Origin: Acidisphaera sp.
Lineage (GTDB): Bacteria > Pseudomonadota > Alphaproteobacteria > Acetobacterales > Acetobacteraceae
Assembly (NCBI GenBank): GCA_019240635.1
Contig: JAFAYA010000074.1
Span: forward strand, 1 to 39,124
DNA: 39,124 bases
Direction of reading: 5' to 3'
Part shown: one piece after another, positions 15,160 to 24,206 of the stretch
Layout of the letters: every line of letters begins with the position of its first letter
How positions within the stretch are numbered: position 1 is the first letter of the stretch
Notes under the pieces: model-generated
Databases searched by the model: none
Told to the model about the DNA's origin: nothing
What the model saw: only the letters and a program-made list of their open reading frames with translations
Made by a program: the position numbers and the translations under genes

Positions 15160-16401
15160 ATGCGCATATTGGTCATGGGCGGCGGCGTCGTCGGCGTCAC
15201 CACCGCCTACCAGCTGCTGCAGGACGGGCATGAGGTCGTGCTGCTGGAGAAGAACAAGGGTGTCGGCGAGGAGACCAGCTGGGGCAACGCCGGCATGATC
15301 GCGCCCGGCCACTCCTTCGTCTGGTCCTCTCCCAAGGCGCCGGGCATCCTGCTGAAGTCGCTGTTCAAGAAGAACCAGGCGCTGCGCTTCAAGCCGTCCG
15401 CCGACCCGCGCCTCTGGACCTGGTCCGCCCGCTTCCTCGCCGAGTGCACGGCGGCGAAGGCGCACGTCAATACCATCCGCAAGCACCGGCTGGCCACCTA
15501 TTCGCAACAGGTTCTGCATCAGACGCTCGACGCGGAATCGCTGGACTACGACCGCAATGCGCGGGGCATCCTGTATTTCTATCGCGACCCCGCCTCGCTG
15601 GAGGCCGGCGTCGCACACATGCAGATCCTCGCCGATGACGGCCAGCGTATCGAGGTGCTGGACCGCGCCGGCGTGCTCAAGCTCGAACCCTCGCTCGAGA
15701 GTGCGGGGCAGAAGATCGCCGGCGGCATCTACTGCCCGACCGACGAGACCGGGGACTGCAACAAGTTCACCCGGGCACTCGCCGCGAAATGCCGGGAACG
15801 CGGTGCAGAGATCGTCACCGACGCCGAGATCACGGGCATCGAGACCGCCGGGGACCAGGTGATGCTGGTCCGCACCCGCACCGACGGGCACAAGGCCGAT
15901 CTCTACGTCATGGCGCTGGGCTGCGAGAGCCCGAACCTCGCGCGGCGGATCGGCGTCGGTCTGCCGATCTACCCGGTCAAGGGCTATTCGCTGACCATTC
16001 CCGTCGGCAACCACCGCGCGCCGCCGACCGTGGGGGCCGTCGATGAGAACAACCTCGTCGCGATCTCGCGCTTCGGCGACCGCGTGCGGGTGACGGCGAC
16101 GGCGGAGTTCGCCGGCTACGACACCAGCCACAAGCCGTCGGACTTCGCGTTCATGACGGGGGTGGCGAAGGACCTCTACCCGGACGGGGCGGACTACGAC
16201 CGCGCGGAAATGTGGGCGGGGCTGCGGCCGATGACGCCGACCAATCTGCCGGTGTTTGGGCGGAAAAAATATCGTAATCTCTGGTTCAACACCGGCCACG
16301 GCCATATCGGCTGGACGATGTCGCACGGCTCGGCCCGCATCACCGCGGACCTCATCGCCGGGCGCACGCCCGCGCTGCCGATGGATGGCTTGGCCGCCTG
16401 A
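15160..16401 (+). CDS. dadA: D-amino acid dehydrogenase (DadA-like FAD oxidoreductase)
   Basis: This FAD flavoprotein of 413 aa belongs to the DAO superfamily and would oxidise D-amino acids to imino acids, feeding electrons to the quinone pool at the inner membrane. The N-terminal dinucleotide fold is ILVMGGGVVGVTTAYQL with the acidic end LLEKN. The DadA-like ETSWGNAGMIAPGHSF follows, and the C-terminal region has GLRPMTPTNLPVFG and NTGHGHIGWTMS, where FAD is closed in. It is the first gene of a likely three-gene unit, 14 bases before the racemase-like gene. Substrate range is not visible. Confidence 0.85.
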   Translation: MRILVMGGGVVGVTTAYQLLQDGHEVVLLEKNKGVGEETSWGNAGMIAPGHSFVWSSPKAPGILLKSLFKKNQALRFKPSADPRLWTWSARFLAECTAAKAHVNTIRKHRLATYSQQVLHQTLDAESLDYDRNARGILYFYRDPASLEAGVAHMQILADDGQRIEVLDRAGVLKLEPSLESAGQKIAGGIYCPTDETGDCNKFTRALAAKCRERGAEIVTDAEITGIETAGDQVMLVRTRTDGHKADLYVMALGCESPNLARRIGVGLPIYPVKGYSLTIPVGNHRAPPTVGAVDENNLVAISRFGDRVRVTATAEFAGYDTSHKPSDFAFMTGVAKDLYPDGADYDRAEMWAGLRPMTPTNLPVFGRKKYRNLWFNTGHGHIGWTMSHGSARITADLIAGRTPALPMDGLAA

Positions 16402-16415
16402 GGAGGAGACGTCGC

Positions 16416-17222
16416 ATGGACACGATGATCGTCGAGCCTGGCGTTGCCGACCGGCCTTTCGTCGATCTCGGCGTGCTGCCCTGCCGGCTGGACGAGGGCG
16501 TGGCATACCGCGCCGCCATCGGCCTGCTGGTGCTGGCCTCGGACCAGACGATGGAATACGAGTTTCGCCAGGTGATCCGCCAGCCCGGGGTCGCGCTGTT
16601 CGCCGCCCGGCTGTTCAATGACAACGACATCACCTCCGCGACGCTGCGCGCCATGCACGGGCGCATCGCGCCGTGCGCCGACCTGATCCTGCCGGGCGTG
16701 CCGCTGGACGTGGTGGCGTTCGGCTGCACCTCGGCGAGCATGGAACTCGGCGAGGAGGCGATTTTCGAGCAGATCCACAAGGTCCGACCGGGGGTCGCCT
16801 GCACCACGCCCGTGACCGCGGCGCTGGCCGCCTTCCGCGCCTTCGGCGCCCGGCGCATCGGCGTGCTGACCCCGTACCCGGACGAGGTGAACCGCACGGT
16901 GCGCAGCTACCTGACCGGGCGCGGCATGGAGGTCGCGGCGTTCGGCACGTTCGGCAAGAATGACGACCGCGAATATGCCCGCGTGGCGCCGGAGTCGATC
17001 GTCGCCGGCATCGCGGCGCTGGCCAAGGCGACGAAGCTCGACGCCGTCTTCGTCTCCTGCACCAGCCTGCGGCTGACCGAGATCGTCGAGCAGGTCGAGG
17101 CGCAAACCGGGCTGCCCGTCACCTCCAGCGACCACGCGCTGGCCTGGCACTGCCTGCGGCTTGCCGGCGTGCAGGACGAGGTGCCCGGGGCCGGAAAACT
17201 GTTCCGGCTGCGCGCCGCCTGA
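16416..17222 (+). CDS. Asp/Glu racemase-superfamily protein (maleate isomerase / EutA-like)
   Basis: The product is 268 aa and has the two-cysteine layout of the aspartate/glutamate racemase, maleate isomerase and arylmalonate decarboxylase superfamily. C104 lies in VVAFGCTSASMELG and C215 in AVFVSCTSLRL, one in each half of a pseudo-symmetric fold. RRIGVLTPYPDEVNR lies between them and is typical of the maleate isomerase/EutA branch. The gene is between a D-amino-acid dehydrogenase and RidA. A racemase or isomerase that supplies the dehydrogenase is a reasonable inference, but an EutA-like role in ectoine breakdown is also possible, although no other ectoine gene is nearby. Confidence 0.77.
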   Translation: MDTMIVEPGVADRPFVDLGVLPCRLDEGVAYRAAIGLLVLASDQTMEYEFRQVIRQPGVALFAARLFNDNDITSATLRAMHGRIAPCADLILPGVPLDVVAFGCTSASMELGEEAIFEQIHKVRPGVACTTPVTAALAAFRAFGARRIGVLTPYPDEVNRTVRSYLTGRGMEVAAFGTFGKNDDREYARVAPESIVAGIAALAKATKLDAVFVSCTSLRLTEIVEQVEAQTGLPVTSSDHALAWHCLRLAGVQDEVPGAGKLFRLRAA

Positions 17223-17253
17223 TCCAGTCACGAACAAACGGAGAGACAGCACG

Positions 17254-17607
17254 ATGCCCGACATCAAGCGCCTGCAGACCGGGGCGCGCATGAGCCAGGC
17301 GGTAATCCATGGCGACACCGTCTATCTCGCCGGCCAGGTCGCGCTGAACGCGCAGGGCGCCAGCATGACCGAGCAGACGCAGGACGTGCTGAAATCGATC
17401 GACAAGCTGCTGGCGGAGGCTGGCAGCGACAAGAGCCGCATGCTGTCGGCGACGATCTGGATCACCGACATGGCGCGCTTCGCCGAGATGAACGCTGTGT
17501 GGGACGCCTGGGTCAGCGCGGGCAACACGCCCTGCCGCGCCTGCGTCGAGGCGAAGCTGGCCGCTCCGCAATTCTGCGTCGAGATCGCGGTGGTCGCGGC
17601 GCGCTGA
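17254..17607 (+). CDS. RidA-family enamine/imine deaminase
   Basis: This 117-aa protein of the YjgF/YER057c/UK114 family would hydrolyse reactive 2-imino or enamine acids to 2-oxoacids and ammonia, acting as a trimer. The catalytic-type Arg is R95 in NTPCRACVEAKLAAP, and the C terminus CVEIAVVAAR fits the family. The start at 17254 (MPDIKRLQTG) is chosen over an in-frame frame opening inside the previous gene because it has a GGAGAGA site about 8 bases upstream. Its position after a D-amino-acid dehydrogenase makes sense, since that enzyme releases the imino acids RidA clears. Confidence 0.9.
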   Translation: MPDIKRLQTGARMSQAVIHGDTVYLAGQVALNAQGASMTEQTQDVLKSIDKLLAEAGSDKSRMLSATIWITDMARFAEMNAVWDAWVSAGNTPCRACVEAKLAAPQFCVEIAVVAAR

Positions 17608-17625
17608 GGCGGGTGAAGGCTTGTA

Positions 17626-17651
17626 GCCGGCGCCTCTCATTGGGCGCCGGC
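17626..17651 (+). terminator. Strong hairpin after the RidA gene
   Basis: GCCGGCGCC (17626-17634) and GGCGCCGGC (17643-17651) form a perfect 9-bp GC stem with an 8-base loop, 19 bases after the RidA stop codon. No T-run follows. Its position suggests the end of the dadA-like operon. Confidence 0.5.
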
Positions 17652-17755
17652 GCGCCGAGCTGCCGCGCTGGATTGGGCTTGTCACGTGTGAGTGAAGGAT
17701 GGCAGGCAACCCGACGATCGTGGCAGGATCATAGCCGACCCGCAACGAAACGTCG

Positions 17756-17774
17756 CGCCCCCAGACCGGGGGCG
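17756..17774 (+). promoter_or_regulatory. Leader hairpin upstream of the tautomerase gene
   Basis: CGCCCCC (17756-17762) and GGGGGCG (17768-17774) form a perfect 7-bp stem with loop AGACC, about 37 bases before the ATG at 17812. It may be part of the 5' leader. I could not place a convincing promoter in this 204-base gap. Confidence 0.25.
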
Positions 17775-17811
17775 GCCGGTCAAGTCCACCGATCATGAAG
17801 GGAAAATGGCC

Positions 17812-18036
17812 ATGCCGCTCATCCAGGTTCGCGTCATCAAGGACGTGTTCACCAAGGAGCAGAAGAGCCAGATCATCAGCAAGCTCACCGATGCGATGGT
17901 CTCGATCGAGGGCGAGAATATGCGCGGCGTCACCTGGTGCGTGATCGAGGAAGTCGACAGCGGCGATTGGGGAATCGGCGGCAAGGCCCTGACCACCGCC
18001 GACGTTCACGCCCTGGCGCGCGGAAAAGCGGCCTGA
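17812..18036 (+). CDS. 4-oxalocrotonate tautomerase-family protein
   Basis: This small protein is 74 aa with the initiator Met. In this family the catalytic base is an N-terminal proline exposed after Met removal, so I chose the second ATG at 17812 (MPLIQVRVIK). An ATG at 17806 (MAMPL) has the better-spaced GAAGGGA site but would bury the proline. The region NMRGVTWCVIEEVDSGDWGIGGKALT is typical of a branch of uncharacterised tautomerases. The Arg11 and Arg39 of classic 4-oxalocrotonate tautomerase are not conserved, so the substrate is probably different. It is monocistronic and convergent with the thiolase gene. Confidence 0.83.
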   Translation: MPLIQVRVIKDVFTKEQKSQIISKLTDAMVSIEGENMRGVTWCVIEEVDSGDWGIGGKALTTADVHALARGKAA

Positions 18037-18045
18037 CGTCGTCGC

Positions 18046-19227
18046 TCACACCCTCTCGAAGATCGCCGCGATGCCCTGCCCGCCGCCGATGCACATGGTG
18101 ACCAGGCCGTAGCGCGCCTCACTGCGCTGCATCTCATAGACCAGCTTCACCGTGTTGATCGCCCCCGTCGCCCCCACGGGATGGCCGATCGATATGCCGG
18201 AGCCGTTGGGATTGACCTTCGCCGGATCGAACCCCAACGCGCGCGACACCGCGCAGGCCTGCGCAGCAAAGGCCTCGTTCGACTCGATCACGTCGAGATC
18301 GCCCACCTTCAGCGCGGCGCGCTCCAGCGCCCGCTTCGTCGCCGGCACCGGACCCATGCCCATATACTCCGGCTCCACGCCGGCGTGGCCGTAGGCAACC
18401 AGGCGCGCCAGGGGCTTGAGGCCGTCGCGCTGCACCGCCTCGCCGCTCGCCAGCACGACAGCGGCCGCGCCGTCGTTGATGCCCGACGCGTTGCCGGCGG
18501 TGACGCTGCCGCCGTCGCGCCGGAACGCCGGGCGCAGTCCGCGCATCTCCTCGGCGCTGATGTCGTCACGCACATGCTCGTCGGTGTCGAACACCACGGT
18601 TTTCCGGCGCTGCTTCGTTTCAACCGGGAGAATCTGCTCCTTGAACCGCCCCTGCTTGGTGGCGGCGGCGGCGCGGCGGTGGCTCTCCACGGCCAGTGCG
18701 TCCTGCTCCTCGCGGCCGATCTGGTGGCGCTCGGCCACGTTCTCGGCGGTGATGCCCATGTGGATGCGCCCGAACGGATCGGTCAGCGCGCCGACCAGGG
18801 TGTCGGTCAGTACGCCGTCGCCGAGCCGCGCGCCCCAGCGCGCCGCCGGCACGATGTAGGGCGCACGGCTCATGCTCTCCACCCCGCCGGCGAGTGCGAT
18901 GTCGGTCTCGCCGAGCAGGATGCTCTGTGCGGCGGAAATGATCGCCTGCAGGCCGGAGCCGCACAGCCGGTTCACGGTCAGCGCCGGCACTTCCACGGGA
19001 ATGCCGGCATCCACGGCAGCGACCCGGCTGACATAGGCATCGCGCGGCTCGGTCTGGATCACCTGGCCGAACACCACGTGGCCGACGCGCTGCGGCTCGA
19101 CCCCGGCGCGGGCCAGCGCGTCCCTGGCGACGCACGCGCCGAGTTCGGTCGGCGGCACGTCCTTCAGCGCGCCGCCGAAATCGCCGACGGCGGTGCGGAC
19201 ACCGCCGACCAGATACACCTCGGTCAT
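18046..19227 (-). CDS. Acetyl-CoA acetyltransferase / beta-ketothiolase
   Basis: This 393-aa thiolase would condense or cleave acyl-CoA thioesters. All catalytic elements are present: nucleophile C89 in NRLCGSGLQA, H349 in GHPVGATG, and C379 in CIGGGQG. The NEAF motif occurs in ESNEAFAAQA. The length is typical of biosynthetic or degradative type II thiolases, and the two cannot be separated by sequence reading alone. The start codon overlaps the stop codon of the CoA-transferase gene by 4 bases (ATGA), so the two are cotranscribed and translationally coupled. Confidence 0.93.
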   Translation of the reverse strand: MTEVYLVGGVRTAVGDFGGALKDVPPTELGACVARDALARAGVEPQRVGHVVFGQVIQTEPRDAYVSRVAAVDAGIPVEVPALTVNRLCGSGLQAIISAAQSILLGETDIALAGGVESMSRAPYIVPAARWGARLGDGVLTDTLVGALTDPFGRIHMGITAENVAERHQIGREEQDALAVESHRRAAAATKQGRFKEQILPVETKQRRKTVVFDTDEHVRDDISAEEMRGLRPAFRRDGGSVTAGNASGINDGAAAVVLASGEAVQRDGLKPLARLVAYGHAGVEPEYMGMGPVPATKRALERAALKVGDLDVIESNEAFAAQACAVSRALGFDPAKVNPNGSGISIGHPVGATGAINTVKLVYEMQRSEARYGLVTMCIGGGQGIAAIFERV

Positions 19228-20474
19228 AGCGTCTCCTCGCTTTCCCGGCCGGCAGCATGCGCCCCGGGGGCGCCGGCGTCACCCCGCCGAACCGCGCCGA
19301 TGGCGGCGAGCCGCGCGATCTCCGCGTCGTCCTTCCCGAGTACGTCGCGCAGGATCGCCGCGGTGTGCTCGCCGACCAGCGGCGGCGCGGTCGGGGTGCC
19401 GATCGGGGTCGCCGAGAGGCGCAGCGGCGAGCGAACCATCGCGACCTCGCCGGCCAGCGGGTGCGCCACGCGCTGCACCAGGCCGCGCCCGGTCACCTCC
19501 GGCGAGGCGAACACGTCCGGCACGTCGTGGATCACCCCGGCCGGGATGCCGGCCTGCCACAGCGCCGTGAGCCAGTGCGCCGCGGTCCGTTCTGCGAAAA
19601 TTGCTTCGAGCAGCGGGATCAGCGTCTCGCGATGGGCGACCCGGTCGGCGTTGCGCCGGTAGCGCGCGTCCTCGGCCAGCTCCGGCCGGCCTAGGACGCT
19701 GTTGCAGAGCAGGCGGAACTGCGCGTCGTTGCCGCAGGCCAGCACGAAGCGGCCCTCGGCGGCATGAAACGTCTGGTAGGGCACCACCGTCGGGTGCGCG
19801 TTGCCGTAGCGGCGCGGCCGGCCGCCGGCGTTCAGGTAGCCGCTGCCGATATTGGCGAGCAGCCCGACCGCGCCGTCGAGCAGCGCCATGTCGATGAACT
19901 GGCCCTCGCCGGTGCGGCCACGCGCGATCAGCGCGGCGAGGATCGCCTGGGTGGCGTTCATGCCAGTGACGATGTCGGTGACCGCGACGCCCACCTTGAG
20001 CGGCTCGCCCCCGGGCTCGCCGGTGATGGACATGAGCCCGCTCTCGCCCTGGATCACCGCGTCGTAGCCGGCGCGGTCGGCCGCCGGCCCGTCGCGCCCG
20101 TAGCCGGAGATCGCGCAGTAGATCAGCCGCGGATTGACGCGCCGCGCCTGCTCCCAGCCCAGCCCGAAGCGGTCGAGCGTGCCGGCCCGCATGTTCTCGA
20201 CCAGCACGTCGGCGCGCTCGATCAGGTCGCGCACGATCGACTGGCCGTCCGGGTGCTTCAGATCGATCGCGATGCTGCGCTTGTTGCGGTTGGCGCAGAG
20301 GTAGTAGGTCGAAATCCCGGCCACTTGCGGCGGCTTCCAGCCGCGCGTGTCGTCGCCCTGAAAGCTCTCGATCTTCCAGACCTCGGCGCCCAGATCGCCG
20401 AGCGTCATGGTGCACCAGGGTCCGGCGAGCACGCGGCTGAGATCGACCACTTTCACGTCATCCAGCGGCAGCAT
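19224..20474 (-). CDS. CaiB/BaiF-family (class III) CoA-transferase
   Basis: This 416-aa enzyme would move CoA between carboxylic acids. The class III nucleophile aspartate is D167 in VGVAVTDIVTGMNA. The N-terminal part has LSRVLAGPWCTMTLGDLGAEVWKIE, the CoA-binding start of the family, and RNKRSIAIDLKHPDG. Being coupled to a thiolase suggests it activates an acid that then goes through a beta-ketoacyl-CoA step, but the acid is unknown. It is divergent from the quinone oxidoreductase gene, with 69 bases between them. Confidence 0.92.
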   Translation of the reverse strand: MLPLDDVKVVDLSRVLAGPWCTMTLGDLGAEVWKIESFQGDDTRGWKPPQVAGISTYYLCANRNKRSIAIDLKHPDGQSIVRDLIERADVLVENMRAGTLDRFGLGWEQARRVNPRLIYCAISGYGRDGPAADRAGYDAVIQGESGLMSITGEPGGEPLKVGVAVTDIVTGMNATQAILAALIARGRTGEGQFIDMALLDGAVGLLANIGSGYLNAGGRPRRYGNAHPTVVPYQTFHAAEGRFVLACGNDAQFRLLCNSVLGRPELAEDARYRRNADRVAHRETLIPLLEAIFAERTAAHWLTALWQAGIPAGVIHDVPDVFASPEVTGRGLVQRVAHPLAGEVAMVRSPLRLSATPIGTPTAPPLVGEHTAAILRDVLGKDDAEIARLAAIGAVRRGDAGAPGAHAAGRESEETL

Positions 20475-20543
20475 CGGACCCCTCCGGCTTGGCGCTCCCG
20501 CGGTATGCGCTATGCCTCAGGGCGAGGCAAACCGGAGCCGACC

Positions 20544-21515
20544 ATGCAGGCCTGGATCGTCGAGCGGATCACCGAACAGGGAGCGATGCGGCTGGCCGAG
20601 ATGCCGCAGCCGGAGCCGGGGACCGGCGAGGTGCTGGTGCGGGTGGAGGCGGCGGGGCTGAATTTTCTGGACACGCTGATGCTGCGCGGCGCCTACCAGA
20701 TCAAGCCGCCGCTGCCGTTCACCCCGGGGGTGGAGGTTGCGGGGGCGGTGGTCGCGGCCGGCGCGGGGACGGATCTGTCGCCGGGCGAACGGGTGTTCGC
20801 CGTGGTGCCGCACGGCGGTTTTGCCGAGCAGGCGCTGGTGCCGCAACGGGCGGCGATGCCGATCCCCGACGACCTGCCCTCGCCCGAGGCGGTCGCCCTG
20901 CTCGGCATTTCCTATCCGACCGCGCACTACGCGCTGACGCACCGGGCGCGGCTGCGCGAGGGGGAGACGGTGCTGGTGCACGCCGCGGCCGGCAGCGTCG
21001 GCAGTGCGGCGGTGCAACTGGGGCTCGCCGCTGGCGCGCGGGTGGTCGCCACGGCGCGCGGCGCGGAGAAGCTGGCGATCTGCCGCGATCTCGGCGCCGA
21101 GCTGGCGATCGACTACAGCGACACGGACTGGGTGGCGAAGCTGCGCGCCTACTGGCCGGAGGGCGCCGACGTGATCCTCGATCCGGTCGGCGAGGCCGTC
21201 GGCGAGCAGAGCCTGCGCTGCCTGGCCTGGGAGGGCCGCTACCTGGTGATCGGCTTCGCCGGCGGCCGCATTCCCGCCCTCCCCGCCAATCGCCTGCTGC
21301 TGAAGAACGCAGCGGCGATCGGCGTATTCTGGGGCGAAGTGCGCAACCGCGACCCCGAGCTGGCGCGCGAGGTGCAGTTCGAGCTGATGGGCATGTTCCG
21401 GGAGGGCCGCGTGGCGCCGCTGATCCGCGGCCGCTATCCGCTGGCGGAAGCCGGGGCGGCGCTGGCGGCGCTGGCCGGGCGCGCGACCGTGGGCAAGGTC
21501 GTGCTGGTGCCCTGA
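20544..21515 (+). CDS. Zinc-independent NADPH:quinone oxidoreductase (MDR family)
   Basis: This medium-chain dehydrogenase/reductase is 323 aa. The GroES-like N-terminal half has FTPGVEVAGAVVAAG and no zinc-binding cysteines or histidines. The Rossmann half begins VLVHAAAGSVGSAAVQLG (about 140-157), the quinone-oxidoreductase form of the nucleotide-binding loop. LDPVGEAVGEQSLRCLAWEGRYLVIGFAGG is typical of the branch. It would reduce quinones or unsaturated carbonyls with NADPH. The ATG at 20544 has GGAG close upstream. It is a single gene, convergent with hpnN. Confidence 0.9.
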   Translation: MQAWIVERITEQGAMRLAEMPQPEPGTGEVLVRVEAAGLNFLDTLMLRGAYQIKPPLPFTPGVEVAGAVVAAGAGTDLSPGERVFAVVPHGGFAEQALVPQRAAMPIPDDLPSPEAVALLGISYPTAHYALTHRARLREGETVLVHAAAGSVGSAAVQLGLAAGARVVATARGAEKLAICRDLGAELAIDYSDTDWVAKLRAYWPEGADVILDPVGEAVGEQSLRCLAWEGRYLVIGFAGGRIPALPANRLLLKNAAAIGVFWGEVRNRDPELAREVQFELMGMFREGRVAPLIRGRYPLAEAGAALAALAGRATVGKVVLVP

Positions 21516-21581
21516 GGGCCGGCGCCTGGTCGCGTGATTCACGCCTTCGGTGGGTCCACCCCGGCGATCACGCTTGACGCG

Positions 21582-24161
21582 TCAGTTCCGCAATCCGCGC
21601 AGCAAGGTCGGCACGAACAGCAGCGACGCGATCAGCGTGCACCCCAGGCTGAGCAGCAGCAGGTCGCCCATGCTCGCCGTGCCGGGATGGCGCGACAGCG
21701 CCAGCGAGCCGAACGCAGTGCCGGTGGTCAGCGCGGAAAACACCACGGCCCGTGCCGTCGGCGTGCCCAGGAAGCTGCGCGCGCCCTCCCGCCAGTTCAT
21801 GACGAAGTAGATGTTGAACGACACGCCGACGCCGAGCAGCAGCGGCAAGGCGATGATGTTGGCGAAGTTCAGTACCAGCGGCAGCGCCACCGCGGCGACC
21901 ACCGTCATCAGCGCCGACAGCAGCAGCGGCGCCATGACCAGCGCCACGTCGCGTGGCCGGCGCAGGGCGGCGAACAGGATCACCGCGATCGCCGTCAATG
22001 CGCCGATAGCGGCGGAGCGGAACGCGCCGATGATCGTCGCGGCGGTCGCGACGATGATCACCGCGGCGCCATTGGCGTCCGGCGCAACCGCCTGCACCTC
22101 GCGCACCAGTTCGTGCAGGCCGCGGCTGTCGCGCGCCGCCGGCCTGGCCAGGACCTGCACGCGTGCCCGCCCGTCCGGCAGCGCCCAGTCGCGCGAAACG
22201 TCCGGCGGGATCGCGTCGATGGTAACCGGCCGCGCCGACAGCGCCTGGCGCAGCCGCTCGATCTGCAGCGGCAGGAAGCGGGTCAGTGCGGCGTTCATGG
22301 CCAGCAGGGCCGGGTCCGGCATCGGCGCGAGCCGCCGCAGGTCGGCGGCGATCGCCGCGAGCGGATCGTCCGGCGACAGCTTGGCCAGCGCGGCACCGAT
22401 CTGGCTGAGGGCGGTGCGGATCGCCAGACGCAACTGGTCGGCCGTCACCGGCGCCGCCGGCTCGCGGGCGGCCAAGGTGGGGCCGAGGATGTTGGCGGCG
22501 TCGCCGATCAGCGCCAGCTTCGCCGGTTGGTCCTGCGGCACGAAGCTCTGCAGGGTCAGCGCGTCCGCGACCAGCGGCAGCGGCCGCACCTTGTCGGCGA
22601 CCGCCACCGCTTGCGCGACCGACGGCTCGATGATGTCGATCGTGTAGGGATTGGTCAGCGGGTCGTCCATCAACGAATAGAGCGTGCCCATCGATTCCGT
22701 GTTGGGGTCCTTGGTGTGCAGCGGGTCGGAATCGAAGGAGAGCCGCGGCAGCAGCAGCGCGCCGCCCAACGCCAGCGCCGCGAACGCGGACAGCACCGGG
22801 CCGCGATGCCGCACCAGCGCCGCCTCCAGCCGTTCGCCGCCTGGCAAGCCGATTCCGGCCGTCTCGGGCGGCGGGCGGAACACCGTCAGCGCCGCGGGCA
22901 GGAACAACAGCGCGCAGAGGAAGGCGATGACCATGCCGGTCCCGGCGATCAGGCCGAGCTCGGCGACTCCCTGGAAGGCGGTCGGCACGAACGCGTAGAA
23001 GCCGGCGGCCGTGGCCGCCGCGGCGACCAGGATTTGGATGCCGGCGCGTCGCGTCGCCAGCGCCAGCGCCGCCCCGGTCGCGGGATGCTCGAGCCGCGCC
23101 TCGCGGTAGCGCACGCTGTACTGGATCGCGAAATCGACGGCGATGCCGACGAACAGGATCGCGAAGGCGACCGACACCAGGTTGAGCGTGCCGACCGCCG
23201 CGGCGGCGAAGCCGATGGTGAGCGACAGGCCGAGCAGCAGGGTCAGCACGACAGGCACGATCAGCCGCCAGCTCCGCAGCGCCAGGACCAGCCAGAGCGT
23301 GATCAGCACGATGCTGGCCACGGTGCCGATGACGATGCCCTGCATCACCGAGGCGAATTCCTCGTCCGACAGCGCGACCGCACCGGTGACCCGCACATGC
23401 GCCTCACCGCTGCGAACGAATTCGAGCTGCGCCGCGGCCTGGCGCAGCGCGCGGGTCGCCGCCCCGCCGGGCTGCAGCGTCGTGTAGTCCAGCACCGGCT
23501 TGGCCAGCACGAAGCGGTAGCGTCCCGCCTGGTTGACCAGCGAGCCGGCGAGCAGATCCTCCCACGAGAGCGGCCGCGGATCGCCGCCCGCCGCCCCGCC
23601 GAGTGCCTGGTCGAATGCCCGGAGCGCCGGCGCGAACGGCGCGAGGTTCGCCTCCCCGTGCTGCACGCCCATTGCCACCAGCGACAGCGCCGCGAACAGG
23701 CCGCGCGCGCTCGGGTCGGCGACGAGCTGGCCGAGGAAGGGCTGCGCGTCGATGGTGCTGTTCAGCAGACCGGTCAGCTGCTTGAGGTCCAGGAAGAGGA
23801 AGGCGTTGCGCAGGAAGAACGGCGAGGCGCCGGGCTGCCACGCCGCCTGGAAATGCGCATGGTCCGCGGCGAGCGCGGCGGCGAGCGACGCGGCGCTGGC
23901 GTCCGCCTCTTCGGGAATGCGAGCGTCGACGACGGCGACCAGCAGGTTCTTGAACTGCGGGAAGTCGCGCTCGAAGGCGAGCTGCCGCGCCCGCCAGGGC
24001 AGGCTGGTGGCGAACATCTGATCGGTGTCGGTGGTAACCCCGAGATGGCGGGTCGTGTAGCCGAGGCTGCCCGCCGCCAGCAGCAGGCCGGCCAGCACGG
24101 TGAGAAGGGCGTGACGGCGGGTCGTCTCGACCACCCCGACGAGCAGGCGCTGCAAGACCAT
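21582..24161 (-). CDS. hpnN: Hopanoid RND transporter HpnN (MMPL family)
   Basis: This is an 859-aa inner-membrane transporter that moves hopanoids toward the outer membrane. It has a duplicated RND/MMPL plan: one helix near residues 18-35 and a large periplasmic loop (TTDTDQMFATSLPWRARQLAF and on). Five helices then run from about 280 to 450, including FVGIAVDFAIQYSVRYREA. A second half shows the same pattern (GVGVSFNIYFVMNWREG near 785) and ends at a helix before LLRGLRN. The WR motif and the first-loop sequence are typical of HpnN. No hpn biosynthesis genes are in the window; it lies 45 bases after the oxidase subunit IV gene on the same strand and may be read from it. Confidence 0.9.
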   Translation of the reverse strand: MVLQRLLVGVVETTRRHALLTVLAGLLLAAGSLGYTTRHLGVTTDTDQMFATSLPWRARQLAFERDFPQFKNLLVAVVDARIPEEADASAASLAAALAADHAHFQAAWQPGASPFFLRNAFLFLDLKQLTGLLNSTIDAQPFLGQLVADPSARGLFAALSLVAMGVQHGEANLAPFAPALRAFDQALGGAAGGDPRPLSWEDLLAGSLVNQAGRYRFVLAKPVLDYTTLQPGGAATRALRQAAAQLEFVRSGEAHVRVTGAVALSDEEFASVMQGIVIGTVASIVLITLWLVLALRSWRLIVPVVLTLLLGLSLTIGFAAAAVGTLNLVSVAFAILFVGIAVDFAIQYSVRYREARLEHPATGAALALATRRAGIQILVAAAATAAGFYAFVPTAFQGVAELGLIAGTGMVIAFLCALLFLPAALTVFRPPPETAGIGLPGGERLEAALVRHRGPVLSAFAALALGGALLLPRLSFDSDPLHTKDPNTESMGTLYSLMDDPLTNPYTIDIIEPSVAQAVAVADKVRPLPLVADALTLQSFVPQDQPAKLALIGDAANILGPTLAAREPAAPVTADQLRLAIRTALSQIGAALAKLSPDDPLAAIAADLRRLAPMPDPALLAMNAALTRFLPLQIERLRQALSARPVTIDAIPPDVSRDWALPDGRARVQVLARPAARDSRGLHELVREVQAVAPDANGAAVIIVATAATIIGAFRSAAIGALTAIAVILFAALRRPRDVALVMAPLLLSALMTVVAAVALPLVLNFANIIALPLLLGVGVSFNIYFVMNWREGARSFLGTPTARAVVFSALTTGTAFGSLALSRHPGTASMGDLLLLSLGCTLIASLLFVPTLLRGLRN

Positions 24162-24206
24162 GACGCGTGGCAGATCCGTGGCTGTGCGACTCGCGGACGC
24201 GAAGGG

